From contig KQ964255.1 of NCBI GenBank assembly GCA_001566295.1, positions 620,001-684,000 of the forward strand: a stretch of DNA of 64,000 nucleotides. Direction: 5' to 3'. Made by a program: the position numbers and the translations under genes. Origin of the DNA: Microdochium bolleyi (Eukaryota > Ascomycota > Sordariomycetes > Xylariales > Microdochiaceae). The notes below the pieces were generated by a model that worked only from the letters and a program-made list of their open reading frames with translations, was not told where the DNA came from and did no database searches. Shown piece by piece: positions 1 to 11,147 of this stretch; position 1 is the stretch's first letter; each line of letters begins with the position of its first letter.

Positions 1-991
1 TCCGGATCGTGTCGAAGAGGGCCGGCGAGAAGGGCTCTTCGCCGAGGTTGACCCACTGCGCGTAGACGACGATGACGGGATAAGCCCACTTGAAAAGGTT
101 CAGGTCCTCGCCTATGCTGCTGCCGTCGTCGCGTTCGGGCAGCTGGTCGTTGAGCTGCTTCTGCAGCTCGTCGTGGTCGCCCGGCCAGAGGCTGGCGAGG
201 TCGACTGTCGCGTCAACAACATTGACTGTAAAATCGTAACCCCGGGGGAAGCTCGGGTCCTCAGACTTCTGCACGAGGAGGTCGAGGAGGGCCTTGTACT
301 TGGCTTCCGAGTAGTGGAAGGCCATCCACTGGGCCTGGGAGCCCTGGTGGTTCTTGTCCTCCTGGACCTCGATTTTGGCGTGCGTCAGGACGCCCAGGTT
401 GCCAGGGCTGCCACCGAGGAAGCCGTAAAACAAATCGGGCTCCGCCTCCTTTGTCACAGTGGCCACGTTGCCCTTGTAGTCGACGACGGTGAGCTCGCGG
501 ATGTAGTCGGCGAGGAGGCCGAAGGACCGCGCAAGCATCCCGTACCCGCCGGTCTGCATGTGGCCGCCGAGACAGACTGTAATACACTGCCCGGTCGGCA
601 TGAAGACGCCTTGTTTCTTGAGGAACTTGAAGAGCTCCTGAAGCGACCAACTGACACTCGTGTTGAGATAAGTCTTTCCATTCTCCCGTATTATGGTGAG
701 ATCAATGCCGTCGCGCCGGAAGGTCGGCTTCAGATCGAGCTGGATGCCCCCAGGGCCAGTGGAGGAGGCACCGCTGTACTGGTGTCCACCAGTGCGGATG
801 GCGATGGGTCGACCATGCTCGATGGCATTCCTGACAACGATCTGAATGTCTTCCATGCTCAGGGGCTGCAGGATCGCTGCAGGGTTCAAGTCGCGTTCTG
901 CGCCGTAGGTTGAAGTGGCATACTGGCCGACCACCTGCGCGTAGGCGGGAGTGCCTGCCTCATACTGGTTGCCGTTGAAACCTGGATTCAT
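1..991 (-). CDS. FAD-linked oxidoreductase (BBE/VAO family), 3' part cut by window edge
   Basis: An uninterrupted frame of about 330 codons starts at the ATG at 991 (MNPGFNGNQYEAG) and is still open at base 1. The N-terminal half is a PCMH-type FAD-binding domain. RTGGHQYSG near residue 70 is the FAD-contacting loop, and its His fits the covalent flavin attachment site of this family. CLGGHMQTGGYGMLARSFG near residue 135 is the second conserved loop, and GFLGGSPGNLGVLT follows. Family members oxidise sugars, alcohols or secondary-metabolite intermediates and reduce O2. I see no signal peptide, so a cytosolic enzyme is more likely than the usual secreted form. The substrate cannot be inferred, and the C-terminal substrate and BBE domains lie outside the window. 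The gene is divergent to the gene at 2013. Confidence 0.85.
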   Translation of the reverse strand, partial: MNPGFNGNQYEAGTPAYAQVVGQYATSTYGAERDLNPAAILQPLSMEDIQIVVRNAIEHGRPIAIRTGGHQYSGASSTGPGGIQLDLKPTFRRDGIDLTIIRENGKTYLNTSVSWSLQELFKFLKKQGVFMPTGQCITVCLGGHMQTGGYGMLARSFGLLADYIRELTVVDYKGNVATVTKEAEPDLFYGFLGGSPGNLGVLTHAKIEVQEDKNHQGSQAQWMAFHYSEAKYKALLDLLVQKSEDPSFPRGYDFTVNVVDATVDLASLWPGDHDELQKQLNDQLPERDDGSSIGEDLNLFKWAYPVIVVYAQWVNLGEEPFSPALFDTIR

Positions 992-2012
992 TCTGACGGT
1001 GGCGCTGTGATGTTTGGAAGCTTTGATGTGAATTGCAAATGGGGAGGAGTGCGTGAGGTCCGGTTGATTGAGTGCACGATGACCACCAGACCAGCTCGTC
1101 TCTGAAGGGCATTTTTATAAGCCCAGGCACACAGGCACACGCTCAAGAACGAGTGACCACTGGAAAATTGCAGGCTTCGTGCCACATCACGGCGCCACCT
1201 CGCACTGGCTTTCTGCAGCAAGACTGTTGTGTCCATGGCCCGAGGGGAACATGCAGATTTGTGACGACAGGTCCCTGATTGGATGTAGCGCGCGAGCACC
1301 GCCGCTTGCCGTCAAGCCGGGAGCAGCCGGGACGGGCCGCGAAAGTCTAACCCCAGGCCCGTGAGGCTCGTCAGTTTGCACGATTATTGGCGGAGCCGGG
1401 CCTGGCGGGAGCGCCGAGGGTTCGTGGCTGAGACCCTTGGGCGTGTTCAGCCAGCCACACAGGTTCAGCTCCGCCGGAACAGGCATGTGTCGCTCCAACC
1501 ATCAAGACGATAAGGGATGCCAGCCCCTGGAATCTGGTCATTCATCCATCCCGGCCTCGGCGCACAAGCCCCGTTGCGGCCGGGCGCTGGCCGCTGAGCA
1601 CATGGTCTGGCCAAAGCTCAGCCAGCCCGGAGCTCAGCTCCATGTGATATCTGGCCGCATCGAGCCAGCCACAGGAGGAACCTCAGCTCTGTGCTCAGTC
1701 GTGAGTTTGTAAGCGGCATACCTACCGGCGTTGACTGCAGTTTCTGTCCTTGGACTCAGACACGTGGCGTTGGTCTGGACACCCACAGACCAGTAGCAGA
1801 ATGGCTGATTGCAATATGATCAATTGGGTTGACTGTGGCGGTGAGGGGTAGACATCTCGGCCAAGACTGTCGAGGAAGGAAGATAAATAGACGGTTGAAC
1901 TGTAGAATGTCCGGCGGACACTCAGTCCCAACAGCCACCCCTTCTTCGCTGCACTTTTCGAATCTCCTCTACCAACCCTCACTACAGCCCAGTCCTTGTT
2001 CAATCAACAATC
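992..2012. other. intergenic region between divergent genes
   Basis: About 1 kb with no coding frame I would defend. It must hold both promoters. A TATA-like ATAAATAG lies at about 1883, some 130 bp upstream of the ATG at 2013. Confidence 0.5.
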
Positions 2013-3281
2013 ATGTCTTATGGTGCGGCCAGCAGCGTTCCCGGTGGTGCCGGCATCCACCTCGGCAAGCACTTCCACTATGGCGAGGCCAACTACGGAT
2101 GCGACCCAAACGACCCTTCGGACGATCCTGACGCCCCCTTGGGGGTGCTGAAGCACTTCAAAGGGGCATGGGTCGGCCCGGGGTTCAACACCATCTTCCG
2201 GCCGAACAATGCACCCACGCCCACCACGTTTCCCACCCCAGTCACCCCGGCGCCCCCGACGCCGCCCAATGCCGCCGTCCTCGAGCTCAACCTCACAAGA
2301 GAGGAACTCGTCTTCTCGAAGCCCCTCGGCAGCGTGCCCAACCGAGGCTTCGACGGCCAGAAGGATATCTTCCTCAACGGTGTCTCATACATCCAGGTCG
2401 TCAAGGACGTGACCAACACGGAGACGGGCAAGCCCGACGACAACCCGATGGGCATCCACACCGAGACGGGCTTCTGGCTGAACGTGCCTGCGACCGACAA
2501 CAATCCCGTCGTCGGCAATACGCTGGTCCGCATGGCCTCGATCCCCCACGGCACGACCATCAACGCGCAGGGTGCTCCTCCGACGAGCCAGCCCAGCGCC
2601 CCCTCCATCGGGAAGCGCGACATCACACCCTTCGTCATCAAGAGCGACCCGACCGTGTTCAAGCCCCAGCACACCCAGAAGGCGGACCTCACCGACACGC
2701 CGCGCCTGCCGCAGGACCTCAGCAAGTTCATCAAGGAGGGCACCATCACGCAGGAGATCCTCGACAACCCGACCAAGATCCTGCTCGACATCAACGAGCA
2801 GCTCAACATCACCAACACGCTCACATTCGAGGTCAACACCGCCAGCGACCCGCCGCCGCCCTTCCCCCCGACCAGCTCGGACGTCATGCCGAACATCCCC
2901 GGCGGCGGTACGGCCAATATTGCGTTCCTCGTGGGCAAGGACGGCGGAGCGAGCCCCAACGCCAATGCCATACAGATGGTGTCGACGTTCTGGGTCGAGA
3001 CGATCGAGTCCGAGATCACCTTCTCCAGCTTCAAAAAGGGCGCCGACCCGCTGCGGCTGAAGCCAAAGTACAAGGCCATCCCGGGCCGGCCCGCACCCGA
3101 GCTGCCCTGGTTCACGGTCGCGCCCAACAAGACAATCACGACGCAGACCACGATCCCCGTCAAGTACACGCAGATCCAGTACGAGCAGATTGTCCTGCTC
3201 AACTTTCACGGCCTCAGCTGGCCCCACCTGTCCCTGGCCACGCTGGTGCCCGCCGAGGACCTCGAGGCCAAGTGCCCATAG
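2013..3281 (+). CDS. conserved hypothetical protein with nitrobindin/calycin-like motif
   Basis: Single-exon gene of 422 residues starting MSYGAASSVPGGAG. It has no signal peptide and no membrane segment. Around residue 50 the sequence FKGAWVGPGFNTIFRP contains a G-x-W-x-G-x-G pattern like the first strand of nitrobindin/THAP4-type beta-barrels. A Pro/Thr-rich stretch follows, then a long region of alternating hydrophobic residues with TGFWLNVPA and MASIPHGTTINAQG, blocks I associate with a bacterial family of uncharacterised heme-barrel-like proteins. Heme binding is inference only. Codon use is strongly C/G-ending and the frame is intact, so the gene looks functional. Its partner may be the divergent flavin oxidoreductase at 1-991. 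Confidence 0.75.
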   Translation: MSYGAASSVPGGAGIHLGKHFHYGEANYGCDPNDPSDDPDAPLGVLKHFKGAWVGPGFNTIFRPNNAPTPTTFPTPVTPAPPTPPNAAVLELNLTREELVFSKPLGSVPNRGFDGQKDIFLNGVSYIQVVKDVTNTETGKPDDNPMGIHTETGFWLNVPATDNNPVVGNTLVRMASIPHGTTINAQGAPPTSQPSAPSIGKRDITPFVIKSDPTVFKPQHTQKADLTDTPRLPQDLSKFIKEGTITQEILDNPTKILLDINEQLNITNTLTFEVNTASDPPPPFPPTSSDVMPNIPGGGTANIAFLVGKDGGASPNANAIQMVSTFWVETIESEITFSSFKKGADPLRLKPKYKAIPGRPAPELPWFTVAPNKTITTQTTIPVKYTQIQYEQIVLLNFHGLSWPHLSLATLVPAEDLEAKCP

Positions 3282-4286
3282 TCATGAGGGGTGGGAGTTG
3301 TTGCACGTCGAGCTGGGAAGTCTTAAGCTAGAATTAATTTATTGTAACACTGCAAAAGCGATACCGTCATTGCAGTGGCCAGCAATAACGCCTTTTACAG
3401 GTGGATTAGGATCGTTACATCTATCGTATTAATAATATACGCTACTTGCCTTGTCCTTTCTGCGCTATAGGGTAAACTAGAGCTCTCCTCGTTAGTAGTA
3501 AAAGTGCGGATTATACGAAGTACCGGCATAGTAGTCGTTAGCGCTAGGGGTCCTTAGCGAAGTCTGACACTTCAGGTAAGCCTACACCAGACCAAGGTCC
3601 CTGAGATTGCGAGGCAGACAGCGCTTTTCCTGCATGTATGGCCGAGCGGAGCAAATTGGGCCCCGAAGTCGTATAGCCACCTATACAGACCTGCGGGGCG
3701 GCCACCCACCTTCTCCTTATCGGCAAGGGTTATTGTTCAATCATCTCGTAAGCGCGAGTAGCCTGTAAGGCTCTCAGGTCACTACTGCGCCAGCCTGAAG
3801 TGAGGGGTATCATGCACACAAGCGCGAATCACAGGGCGTTTCTGAGGTCGCAGCCCAGAAGCCCCGGCACTCTCAGCTGGCCGTGTCGAAAGGCAGCCCT
3901 GGGCGCAGTCCACGGCCTGTGCGTGGCATACATGAGGCGCCCGCAGAGAAGCCAAGGCCCGACGGGCTGCAGTCATGGCCAAAGCCTGCTGAATCAGCCG
4001 CCCACACGCCGCCTGCCTCGAGTCTTTGTCGCTGACTCTGAACCGATGATCCTCTCTTCTCTCTTCCTTGCGCGGTGCCCGCCGGACAGAGCATCCTCAA
4101 TCGATATCCTTCCCCTGACCTTATATTGTCACTCCCACCCTTGTGTCACCGGATGAGAGCCTGATCTGGTGCCCACCAGGGTTTAAGAGCATCCGGCCCT
4201 TTCCATGCTCCTCCCCAACTTTGCTTAGGCGACTGTGTACTAGAGACAACCGCACCTTACCGTCCGCTCGGGATCGAACGCCAGCA
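3282..4286. other. intergenic region, partly AT-richer
   Basis: No gene found. About 3330-3560 is visibly richer in A/T than its surroundings and may be decayed sequence. The last few hundred bases should hold the promoter and leader of the NLR-like gene. The NLR frame stays open upstream to an ATG at 4143, but the ATG at 4287 is preferred. Confidence 0.45.
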
Positions 4287-7200
4287 ATGTCAGATCCCCA
4301 GAAATACACCAAGGCGCCCGTGGTCGCGACGCCTTCGCAGGCCTTGTCGGGCGCTGGTGAACAAGTACCACAAATGGAACCCGGCAAGGCATTTCGCATA
4401 CGCGGAGTGCCACGAGACTGGGATGCCGAGAAACTTCAGTCTTTCCTGCGGAAGGAGGAGTTCCGGCCTCAGGACGGTTCGGCCGGCCCTATCATCTGGT
4501 CCTTAGCAGACGAGGTTGGTGGCCGTTCAGGAGTGGGCACGGTGACCTTCCAGGGCGTCCCACCTGCGTCACAAACAGGCGGAAAATGGACAATCCCTCT
4601 CCCGCCTTCTTCGGCGACCACCCAGCCATCACGGTCAAGCCGGCCGCTACGTCTCACTCTTGACGACGACTTCCACGGCATCACCACACTCTACTCTCCT
4701 CCATCCGAGGATCATAAGCTGGAGTAAGTAGGAACACTCACAGCACCAGGACGAGCGAGTTAACGAAAATGTAGCATCCTCGCCATCTCTGGACTTGGCG
4801 GCCACGCCTTCGGATCATTTAAGCAGAAAGGCGGAAAGCATATGTGGCTGCGAGATGCTCTCCCCTTCGACCTCACCCTCGAGGGCAGCGACCGTCCCGT
4901 TGCCCGGGTCATGACTTACGGCTACAACTCCAGCCTCCCCCAGAGCAATAGCATGCAGAACTTGGAAGACCTCGCGGCGTCTTTCCATTCGAGCCTCCTA
5001 GCACTAGCGGGCACATACATCAAGCCGATCCTCGTCATTGCGCATAGTTTAGGTGGCCTGATTATCAAGCAGGTGTGGAATTCGACCCAAGTGACCGTGC
5101 CTCTCTCCCGCATTTGCTGACGTTTACAGGCCCTCATATCGCTGGCAAGATCGGAGAGCAGAGACGACCAACTTTTACTCGGGGCGGTGTACGGGGTCGT
5201 CTTCTTTGGCGTGCCACACGATGGCATGGACATCAGCTCGCTCATCCCGATGGTGGGCGACCAACCCAACCGGTTCCTTGTGGAGTCCATCGGACATATC
5301 AACTCGCAGATTCTCAGCACGCAGCGACGAGAGTTTCACGCAGCGCTCGGCGGGAAGGGCGACTCGGAAGTGTTCTGCTTCTACGAGACGCTCCAGTCTC
5401 CCACGGCGCAGCAGGTAATCGTGCAGCAGCATGCGTTGGTGGAGATTTAGAGGCTGACGAAGGAACAGGACAAACATGGTCACTGGGCGATGAGCGGACC
5501 GCCGGCATTCCTGGTCACCAAGACCTCGGCGACCCACTGCCGCCCTTGGGAGGATGGGACAGAACACATGTGCCCGATCTCTCGCTCTCACTCGGAGATG
5601 GTCAAGTTTGGGGAGCACGATGCGGAATACGACAAGGTGGTCCAGAGACTGGCCAGGCTTGCGGGGCGCGCCATAAGGAGGGGCGTCCGCGGCAGCAACA
5701 CGGATCTGTCAGTGGGTTCGGTGGCGACACAGGATAGGAATGGTGGCTCGAGCACGTTCTGTAAGTACGCGTAGGACGCAGGTGATTGCCTAGGCCAGGC
5801 TAACGGAACCAGTTCTTGTACCGTACACCTGGAATCCCGACTTTGTTGGACGTTCCGACGTCCTCGAGAAGCTGAAAAGCCAGCTCGGCCATGGACAACC
5901 TCAGAGCAGTGGCAAGCAACACCGGCGAGTCGCTCTCTACGGCCTAGGAGGCATTGGGTAATTGACATTGTGGCTACCGCATCGTAGGCTCGGCTGACTC
6001 GGCGCAGGAAAACGCAAATTGCACTGGCACACGTGTACTGGCTGCAAGAGACGTCCCCGGACGTATCGGTCTTCTGGGTCCACGCGAGTAACGCCGAGCG
6101 GTTTCGTCAGTCATATGTATCGATCGCGGAGGAATGCCAGATCCCTGGTCACGACGATCCCAAGACGGATGTGCTTCCGCTGCTGAAGCGGTGGCTGGAG
6201 AGGAAGGAGCGCGGCCGATGGCTGATGGTGATCGATAACGCCGACGATGCACAGCTCGTCAGCGGGCCGGAAGGGGTTGGACGGCACATACCCGAATGCG
6301 CCCACGGGTCCGTTGTTGTGACGACGAGAAATAAAGAGGCAGGCTCGAGGCTCACGAGGGGTGGACGACCAATTGAGGTCCGGGAAATGGGCGAGAGCGA
6401 ATCCGAGGAGCTGCTCAAGAAGAAGCTCGAGGAGGGCGGAGTTGAGGCCGACGCCTTGATGGCCCTTGCGTCTCGACTGGAGCGTCTACCACTTGCGTTG
6501 GTCCAGGCCGCCGCCTTCATGCAGGAGAAGTCGGTACCCGTCAGTAGGTACCTCCAGCTGCTGGGCGGGGGCGACCAGGATCTCGTGGATCTGCTAAGCG
6601 AGGAATTCGAGACGGTCGGGCGAGACTCGGAGACTCCTCGCGCAGTGACGGAGACGTGGATTCTGTCGTTTGATCAGATCCAGCAGCAGAACGCCTTCGC
6701 AGGCGAGCTTCTCTCACTCATGAGCCTCTTTGACCGGCAGGCCATTCCATCCGACTTTTTGTCCGACTACAGCAAGCAGCAGTCGGGCCAAGGGCCAAGG
6801 GGGGGGGTACAACTCAGCAAGGCTTTAGGGGTCTTGAAGGCGTTTTCCTTCGTCGTGGAGGAGAAAGACCACGGCCTGGACATGCACCGACTCGTGCAGT
6901 TGGTGACCAGAAAGTGGCTTGTCAAGAAGGATACGATTAGGCACTTCGGCGGTCAGGCGCTCATGGCAGTGTCGCATATGTACCCGTTTGGCAGTCATGA
7001 CAACCGGTTGATATGCACGGCATACCTTCCGCACGTGGATGCGGTACTGAAGCTGGGAGGGACTGGGTCGAGGGAGGAGAAGCTGGCGAGGGCGTCTCTC
7101 CTCCATTGTGCGGCGGCGCTTTTCTACTACCAGGGCCAATGGGGAGATGCGGAAGAGTTCCAAGCGCAGGCCGTAGATCTATGGAGAGCGTTACTGGGAC

Positions 7201-7940
7201 CAGATCATCCCGACACACTGGACAGTATGAGCAACCTAGCGTCGACGTACTGGAGCCAGGGCCGGTGGGAGGAGGCTGAGAAGCTGGATATAGAGGTTAT
7301 AGAGACTCGTAAGACGAAGCTCGGGGCCAGTCATCCCAACACGCTGACTTGTATGAACAACCTGGCGGCGACGTACTGGAACCAGGGCCGGTGGGACGAG
7401 GCCGAGAAGCTGGAGGTGGAGGTGATGGAGACGAGCAAGACGAAGCTCGGGGCCAGTCATCCCAACACGCTGACTAGCATAAACAACCTGGCGGCGACAT
7501 ACAAGAACCAGGGCCGGTGGGACGAGGCCGAGAAGCTGGAGGTGGAGGTGATGGAGACGAGCAAGACGAAGCTCGGGGCCAGTCATCCCGACACGCTGAT
7601 TAGCATAAGCAACCTGGCGTCGACATACAAGAACCAGGGCCGGTGGGAGGAGGCCGAGAAGCTGGGGGTAGAGGTGATGGAGACGAGTAAGACGAAGCTC
7701 GGGGCCAATCATCCCGACACGCTGACTTGTATGAACAATCTCGCTTTCACTTGGCAAGGCCTGGGCCGTCTTGACGACGCCCTGGACTTGATGCGCCAAT
7801 GCGTCCAGCTTCGGCACAAAGCACTTGGCCCGGCTCATCCTCATACGGTATTCAGTCTTTCTACGCTGTACGCATGGCAAGCAGCGAGTAGTCATAGTGT
7901 AGCCGACGTGGAAGTGGCCGGAATCTCGGGGAGGGAATAA
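4287..7940 (+). CDS. NLR-like protein: alpha/beta-hydrolase-like domain, NB-ARC, TPR repeats
   Basis: Six exons: 4287-4723, 4775-5072, 5130-5414, 5469-5760, 5813-5957, 6008-7940. They give 1,129 residues, and every intron (50-57 bp) has GT-AG ends and a CTRAY-like branch point. The N-terminal part has the serine-hydrolase elbow AHSLGGLIIKQ and FFGVPHDGMD, as in the DUF676/alpha-beta hydrolase domains that cap many fungal NLRs. The NB-ARC domain shows the P-loop GLGGIGKTQIALAHVY (split by intron 5), kinase-2 RWLMVIDNADD, kinase-3 GSVVVTTRN, a GLPL-like LERLPLALVQAAAFM and an MHD-like LDMHRLVQLVTRKWL. The C-terminus has at least five 42-residue kinesin-light-chain-type TPRs. Such proteins are thought to act in non-self recognition or programmed cell death. 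Exon 4 was placed by matching DKHGHWAMSGPPAFLVTKTS to the family pattern; this removes an apparent stop at 5448. Confidence 0.88.
7233..7862 (+). repeat. tandem 126-bp repeats encoding TPR units
   Basis: Five in-register units start at 7233, 7359, 7485, 7611 and 7737. Units 2 and 3 differ at about six of 126 positions by eye, and most of those change the codon after TY or the N/D before TL. The repeated residues include NQGRWDEAEKLEVEVMETSK and TKLGASHP. The outer units are more diverged. Confidence 0.9.
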
Positions 7941-8149
7941 TATGATACACTGTCAACCTCTCACGTCGGCTAGCCTCCTGAAACCCCTGCGCCCGAGAAA
8001 CGGCTGCAAAGACCTGCGCGCCGACGCTAGCAACGATTTTCCGTTGACACACCGTTAAACATGGTTCGAGCTGATTGTGGACGGCAATGGTTACCAATCT
8101 CTTGATCGTGATATGCAGGCACATGCTTTTATTGAATCTAACATCAAAA

Positions 8150-10275
8150 CTAGGCAGCAACCGCCGCAGGCTTGGTCGTCGCCTTCTCGAGATCAACATC
8201 CTGCAACTTGACCGTCCAGTACAGGAGACTCTCGTCCAGCTCGAGCGGGTGCTGGCCCTTGCCGCCGCCGAGGATCGACTTCTTGAGCAGCGTCTGGCAG
8301 ATGTCTCCGCGGCCGCAGTTGAGGTCCCTCTTGCGCGTCCACTTGAGCACGGCGCAGTACGCGCTCTTGAGGGCGCCCGAGATCCACGCGTGCTCGACGC
8401 TGATGGCCTCGCCGCACATCAAGAACTTGCCCTGGCAGTGGGGGTCCTGGAAGTCGGCGTAGAAGTCCTGGAACTGGCCCGGGCCGAAGAGCGCAAAGGC
8501 GCCGCCCGTGTACTTGTCCTGGTCCCACGACCAGGCAAAGTGGTCGACGTACATGTCCCGCAGGAACTCGTAGCTCGGCGGGTTCTCCATGCCGGACTTG
8601 GACCACACCTGTTCAATGTTCTTGAGCACCTGCGTGACGACCTCGTCGTCCACATTGTGACCGTCGCCGGGCTTGGTGTTGTGGAAGAGCGCAGCCATGC
8701 GGATCGCGTCCTGTGACCACGAGTACGACGCGAGGAGCACGGCCGGCTCTCCTTCGGCAATGTCAAAGGACGGGTAGACAATGTTGCTGATCGGGAGGTC
8801 GGTCGCCGACACGCCGCCGGGGACCTTGAGCCAATCCATCCACCAGGCTTTGCGGAACTTGATGGTGACCTTGGCCGAGTTGTCGTAGTGCAGGCTGCGG
8901 ATGCCGGTGAGGATCTTGATGGGGAGGCCGAGCTCCGAGATGTCCATGCGCTCGAGGCAAGGCATCGCGGTCGTGTTGAAGACGGCGTCGTACTCTTCGG
9001 GCTCTTTGCCCTTTGTTGTGACGTAGATCTTCTTCTTTTCCTTGTCGTTCTTGAGCGCCACGACCGGTGTGTTTTTCCTGAGCTTCGTCTCGGGATGCTC
9101 TGCGACTTTGGCGACCATTGCGTCCACAAGGACCTTCATGCCTCCCTCGACGCGGTACCAGTCGGCAGTCTGGGCCTGCTGGAAGTCGAGGTAGTCACAA
9201 ATGGTCTCGAGGAGCGCCTGGTCGAAGGTGCCGTTGCGGCCGCTGCAAATCGTGCAGTTAGTGGTTAGGTCATCTGAGACTGGAGCAAGGACACTTACGA
9301 GGTCGCAAGCTCTGCGTGCAAGGTGTCGTGGTACGAGTAGCTGGACACACAGACTGTTAGCTCGCCCCCAGGAAGACCTTATGATCGGATGAGTGCGACC
9401 TACCCTTCCCGCAAGAGGTATTGCCTCGTTGAGAGACTGTCGAGCTTGATCTTGTCGAGCTCGGTCTCGTCCTTCATGAAGATCTTGTAGGCAACTTCAA
9501 AGTCACCTGCTATGCGTTTTTTCTCGTCCCGAGGATCCTTGGTCAGGAAGCCACACTTGAGCAGGAGCGTGTCCATTGTGTCCAAGAATCTCTTCGATCT
9601 GGTGGGAGGTCAGCGGCTGTGGGATGACACAAGTCTCAGCATGTGCGGTCTTACTCGGGGCGGCTGTTTTGGAACCACCACATCGTGGGCACGATCTTGC
9701 CTGATTCCTTTTCGCTGAGGTCCTTGAGGTTGTAGTAGTAGGGTGTTCTCTTGATGCCCAGCTTGTCGAGGAGGGCGAGCGTGCTGGTGTGCGGCACCCA
9801 GCGTCAGCGCAAAGCAACTTCTACGGGCAGGTAATAGTACTCACGGCTGCATCCTCGGGATGTCCGGGATCCTCATGGCCCCAATGTCGCAGTAGTTGTG
9901 CTTGCACGTCTCGTCGTCGGAGAACTCGTACGTGAACAACCGGCCGCCGGCCCGCTCCGAGGCCTCGAGGATGTCGATGTTGTAGAACCCGCACTCGTGC
10001 AGGCTCATGGCTGCCGCGAGCCCCGCGGCGCCTGCGCCGATGATGCAGATCTTCTTGCTCGTGTCGGGCCCGCTGCCGCCGCCCGTGTCGTCGCCGTCGT
10101 GCGTGTGCGTGTGCGGGTCCACGATGACGTTGTCAACGGTTGGCAGTTCTGTAACATGGGGCTTGTTGTACTCCTTCTTGTACTTCTCGAGCAGGTGCTT
10201 GCTCACGGCGGACTGTGCGTGGGCAGCGCGCACGGCAATGGCCATGGGCTGTTCCGTAGAGCCGAGGGAACCCAT
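8150..10275 (-). CDS. L-amino acid oxidase (flavin amine oxidase)
   Basis: Five exons on the minus strand: 10275-9845, 9783-9655, 9598-9404, 9340-9299, 9242-8150, giving 629 residues. Exon 4 is only 42 nt. The dinucleotide-binding motif ICIIGAGAAGLAAAMSL lies near residue 80, followed by EASERAGGRLFTYEF. The C-terminal flavin-binding segment reads GKFLMCGEAISVEHAWISGA, the usual end of the amine oxidase fold. The enzyme oxidatively deaminates L-amino acids to 2-oxo acids, ammonium and H2O2; the fungal enzymes are induced for nitrogen scavenging and some are antimicrobial. There is no signal peptide. It is the first gene of a same-strand block rich in nitrogen-metabolism functions (8.1-22.1 kb). 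The family is certain; the substrate range cannot be read from sequence. Confidence 0.9.
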
Positions 10276-11147
10276 GATGACGAGGGGAAGATGTGAGTAT
10301 GTCTGTGGAGGTGCGAGAGATGGGGCGATGGTGATCTCGAGTCTGCTTCTGCCGTGCCGAGGGCCATGCTCTTATACTACATCTCATCCTCTTTCCTCTT
10401 GCGCTTTACTGTTCAGCTTGTCTCTTCCCCGCGTCGATGCAGACGCCTCGCCCAAGCCTCTGAGACACGCTGGTTGCCTCTGGCGAAATCCCCGACAGCG
10501 TTCAGAACATGGCTGGCTGGTGTTTCAGCTCAAGACGGCTGTCGGTTGGGGACCTTTACCCAGAAGCGGCGCAGCCAGCGCACGTGGCGCGCACTATCGT
10601 GTCCTGCTGAAAGCTGAACACTGCAGAGTTTCGCGCGGGCGTCTCCGAATGGAGGCTAGCACGGGCGCATCTGGGGATGGTCGAGGCTATAGTGGACGGG
10701 CCGGACCGCCCTTTGAGCTTGGCCCCAGCCAGCCACAGCAAGCAAAGGGGTGGAGCGCGGCGGTCTGGCCGCGTGGAAGCACGCGGCCGGGCGCTTACCC
10801 TCAGCTGAGTCCCCCGTTGACCAGTGCGCATTCCACGGAGTGCAGCGAATGCTGGTCTTGTTCCGAGACAGAACTGCGATACCCGCTATTGTCCCCGACA
10901 GTGCCATGGCGACAACGACAACCCCGGCGAATGGCGGCGAGAAACCATCAGCAGTCGTCGCGACCTTGGCAGGAGGGATCGGTGGTGGTGTGTGCGGCAC
11001 CATAGTCCTTATAGCAGCGGCCTTCGCGTTGTGGAGGTACGAGTAGTGATTTCTTAGTTTGCTCGCATCTTTGATAACTGATAGGGTCGAAATACAACCC
11101 TGCGGTCTATCTCGGGGCCCGTGGACGGGCATGATCCGAAGCACGCC
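10276..11147. other. intergenic region with a possible gene remnant
   Basis: No complete gene. From the ATG at 10905 a 47-codon plus-strand frame ends in one hydrophobic stretch and the basic tail ALWRYE, like the membrane anchor of a larger fungal protein; it may be a remnant. Bases 10828-10867 share 36 of 40 positions with 26756-26795. The LAAO promoter should lie at the left end. Confidence 0.4.

Noticed and set aside
2093..3202. 369-codon minus-strand open frame
   Set aside because: Antisense shadow of the 422-residue plus-strand gene; no family motif and unnatural composition.
5445..5453. Apparent in-frame stop in the NLR-like gene, suggesting a pseudogene
   Set aside because: A 54-bp intron at 5415-5468 with a CTGAC branch removes it and restores the family sequence DKHGHWAMSGP.
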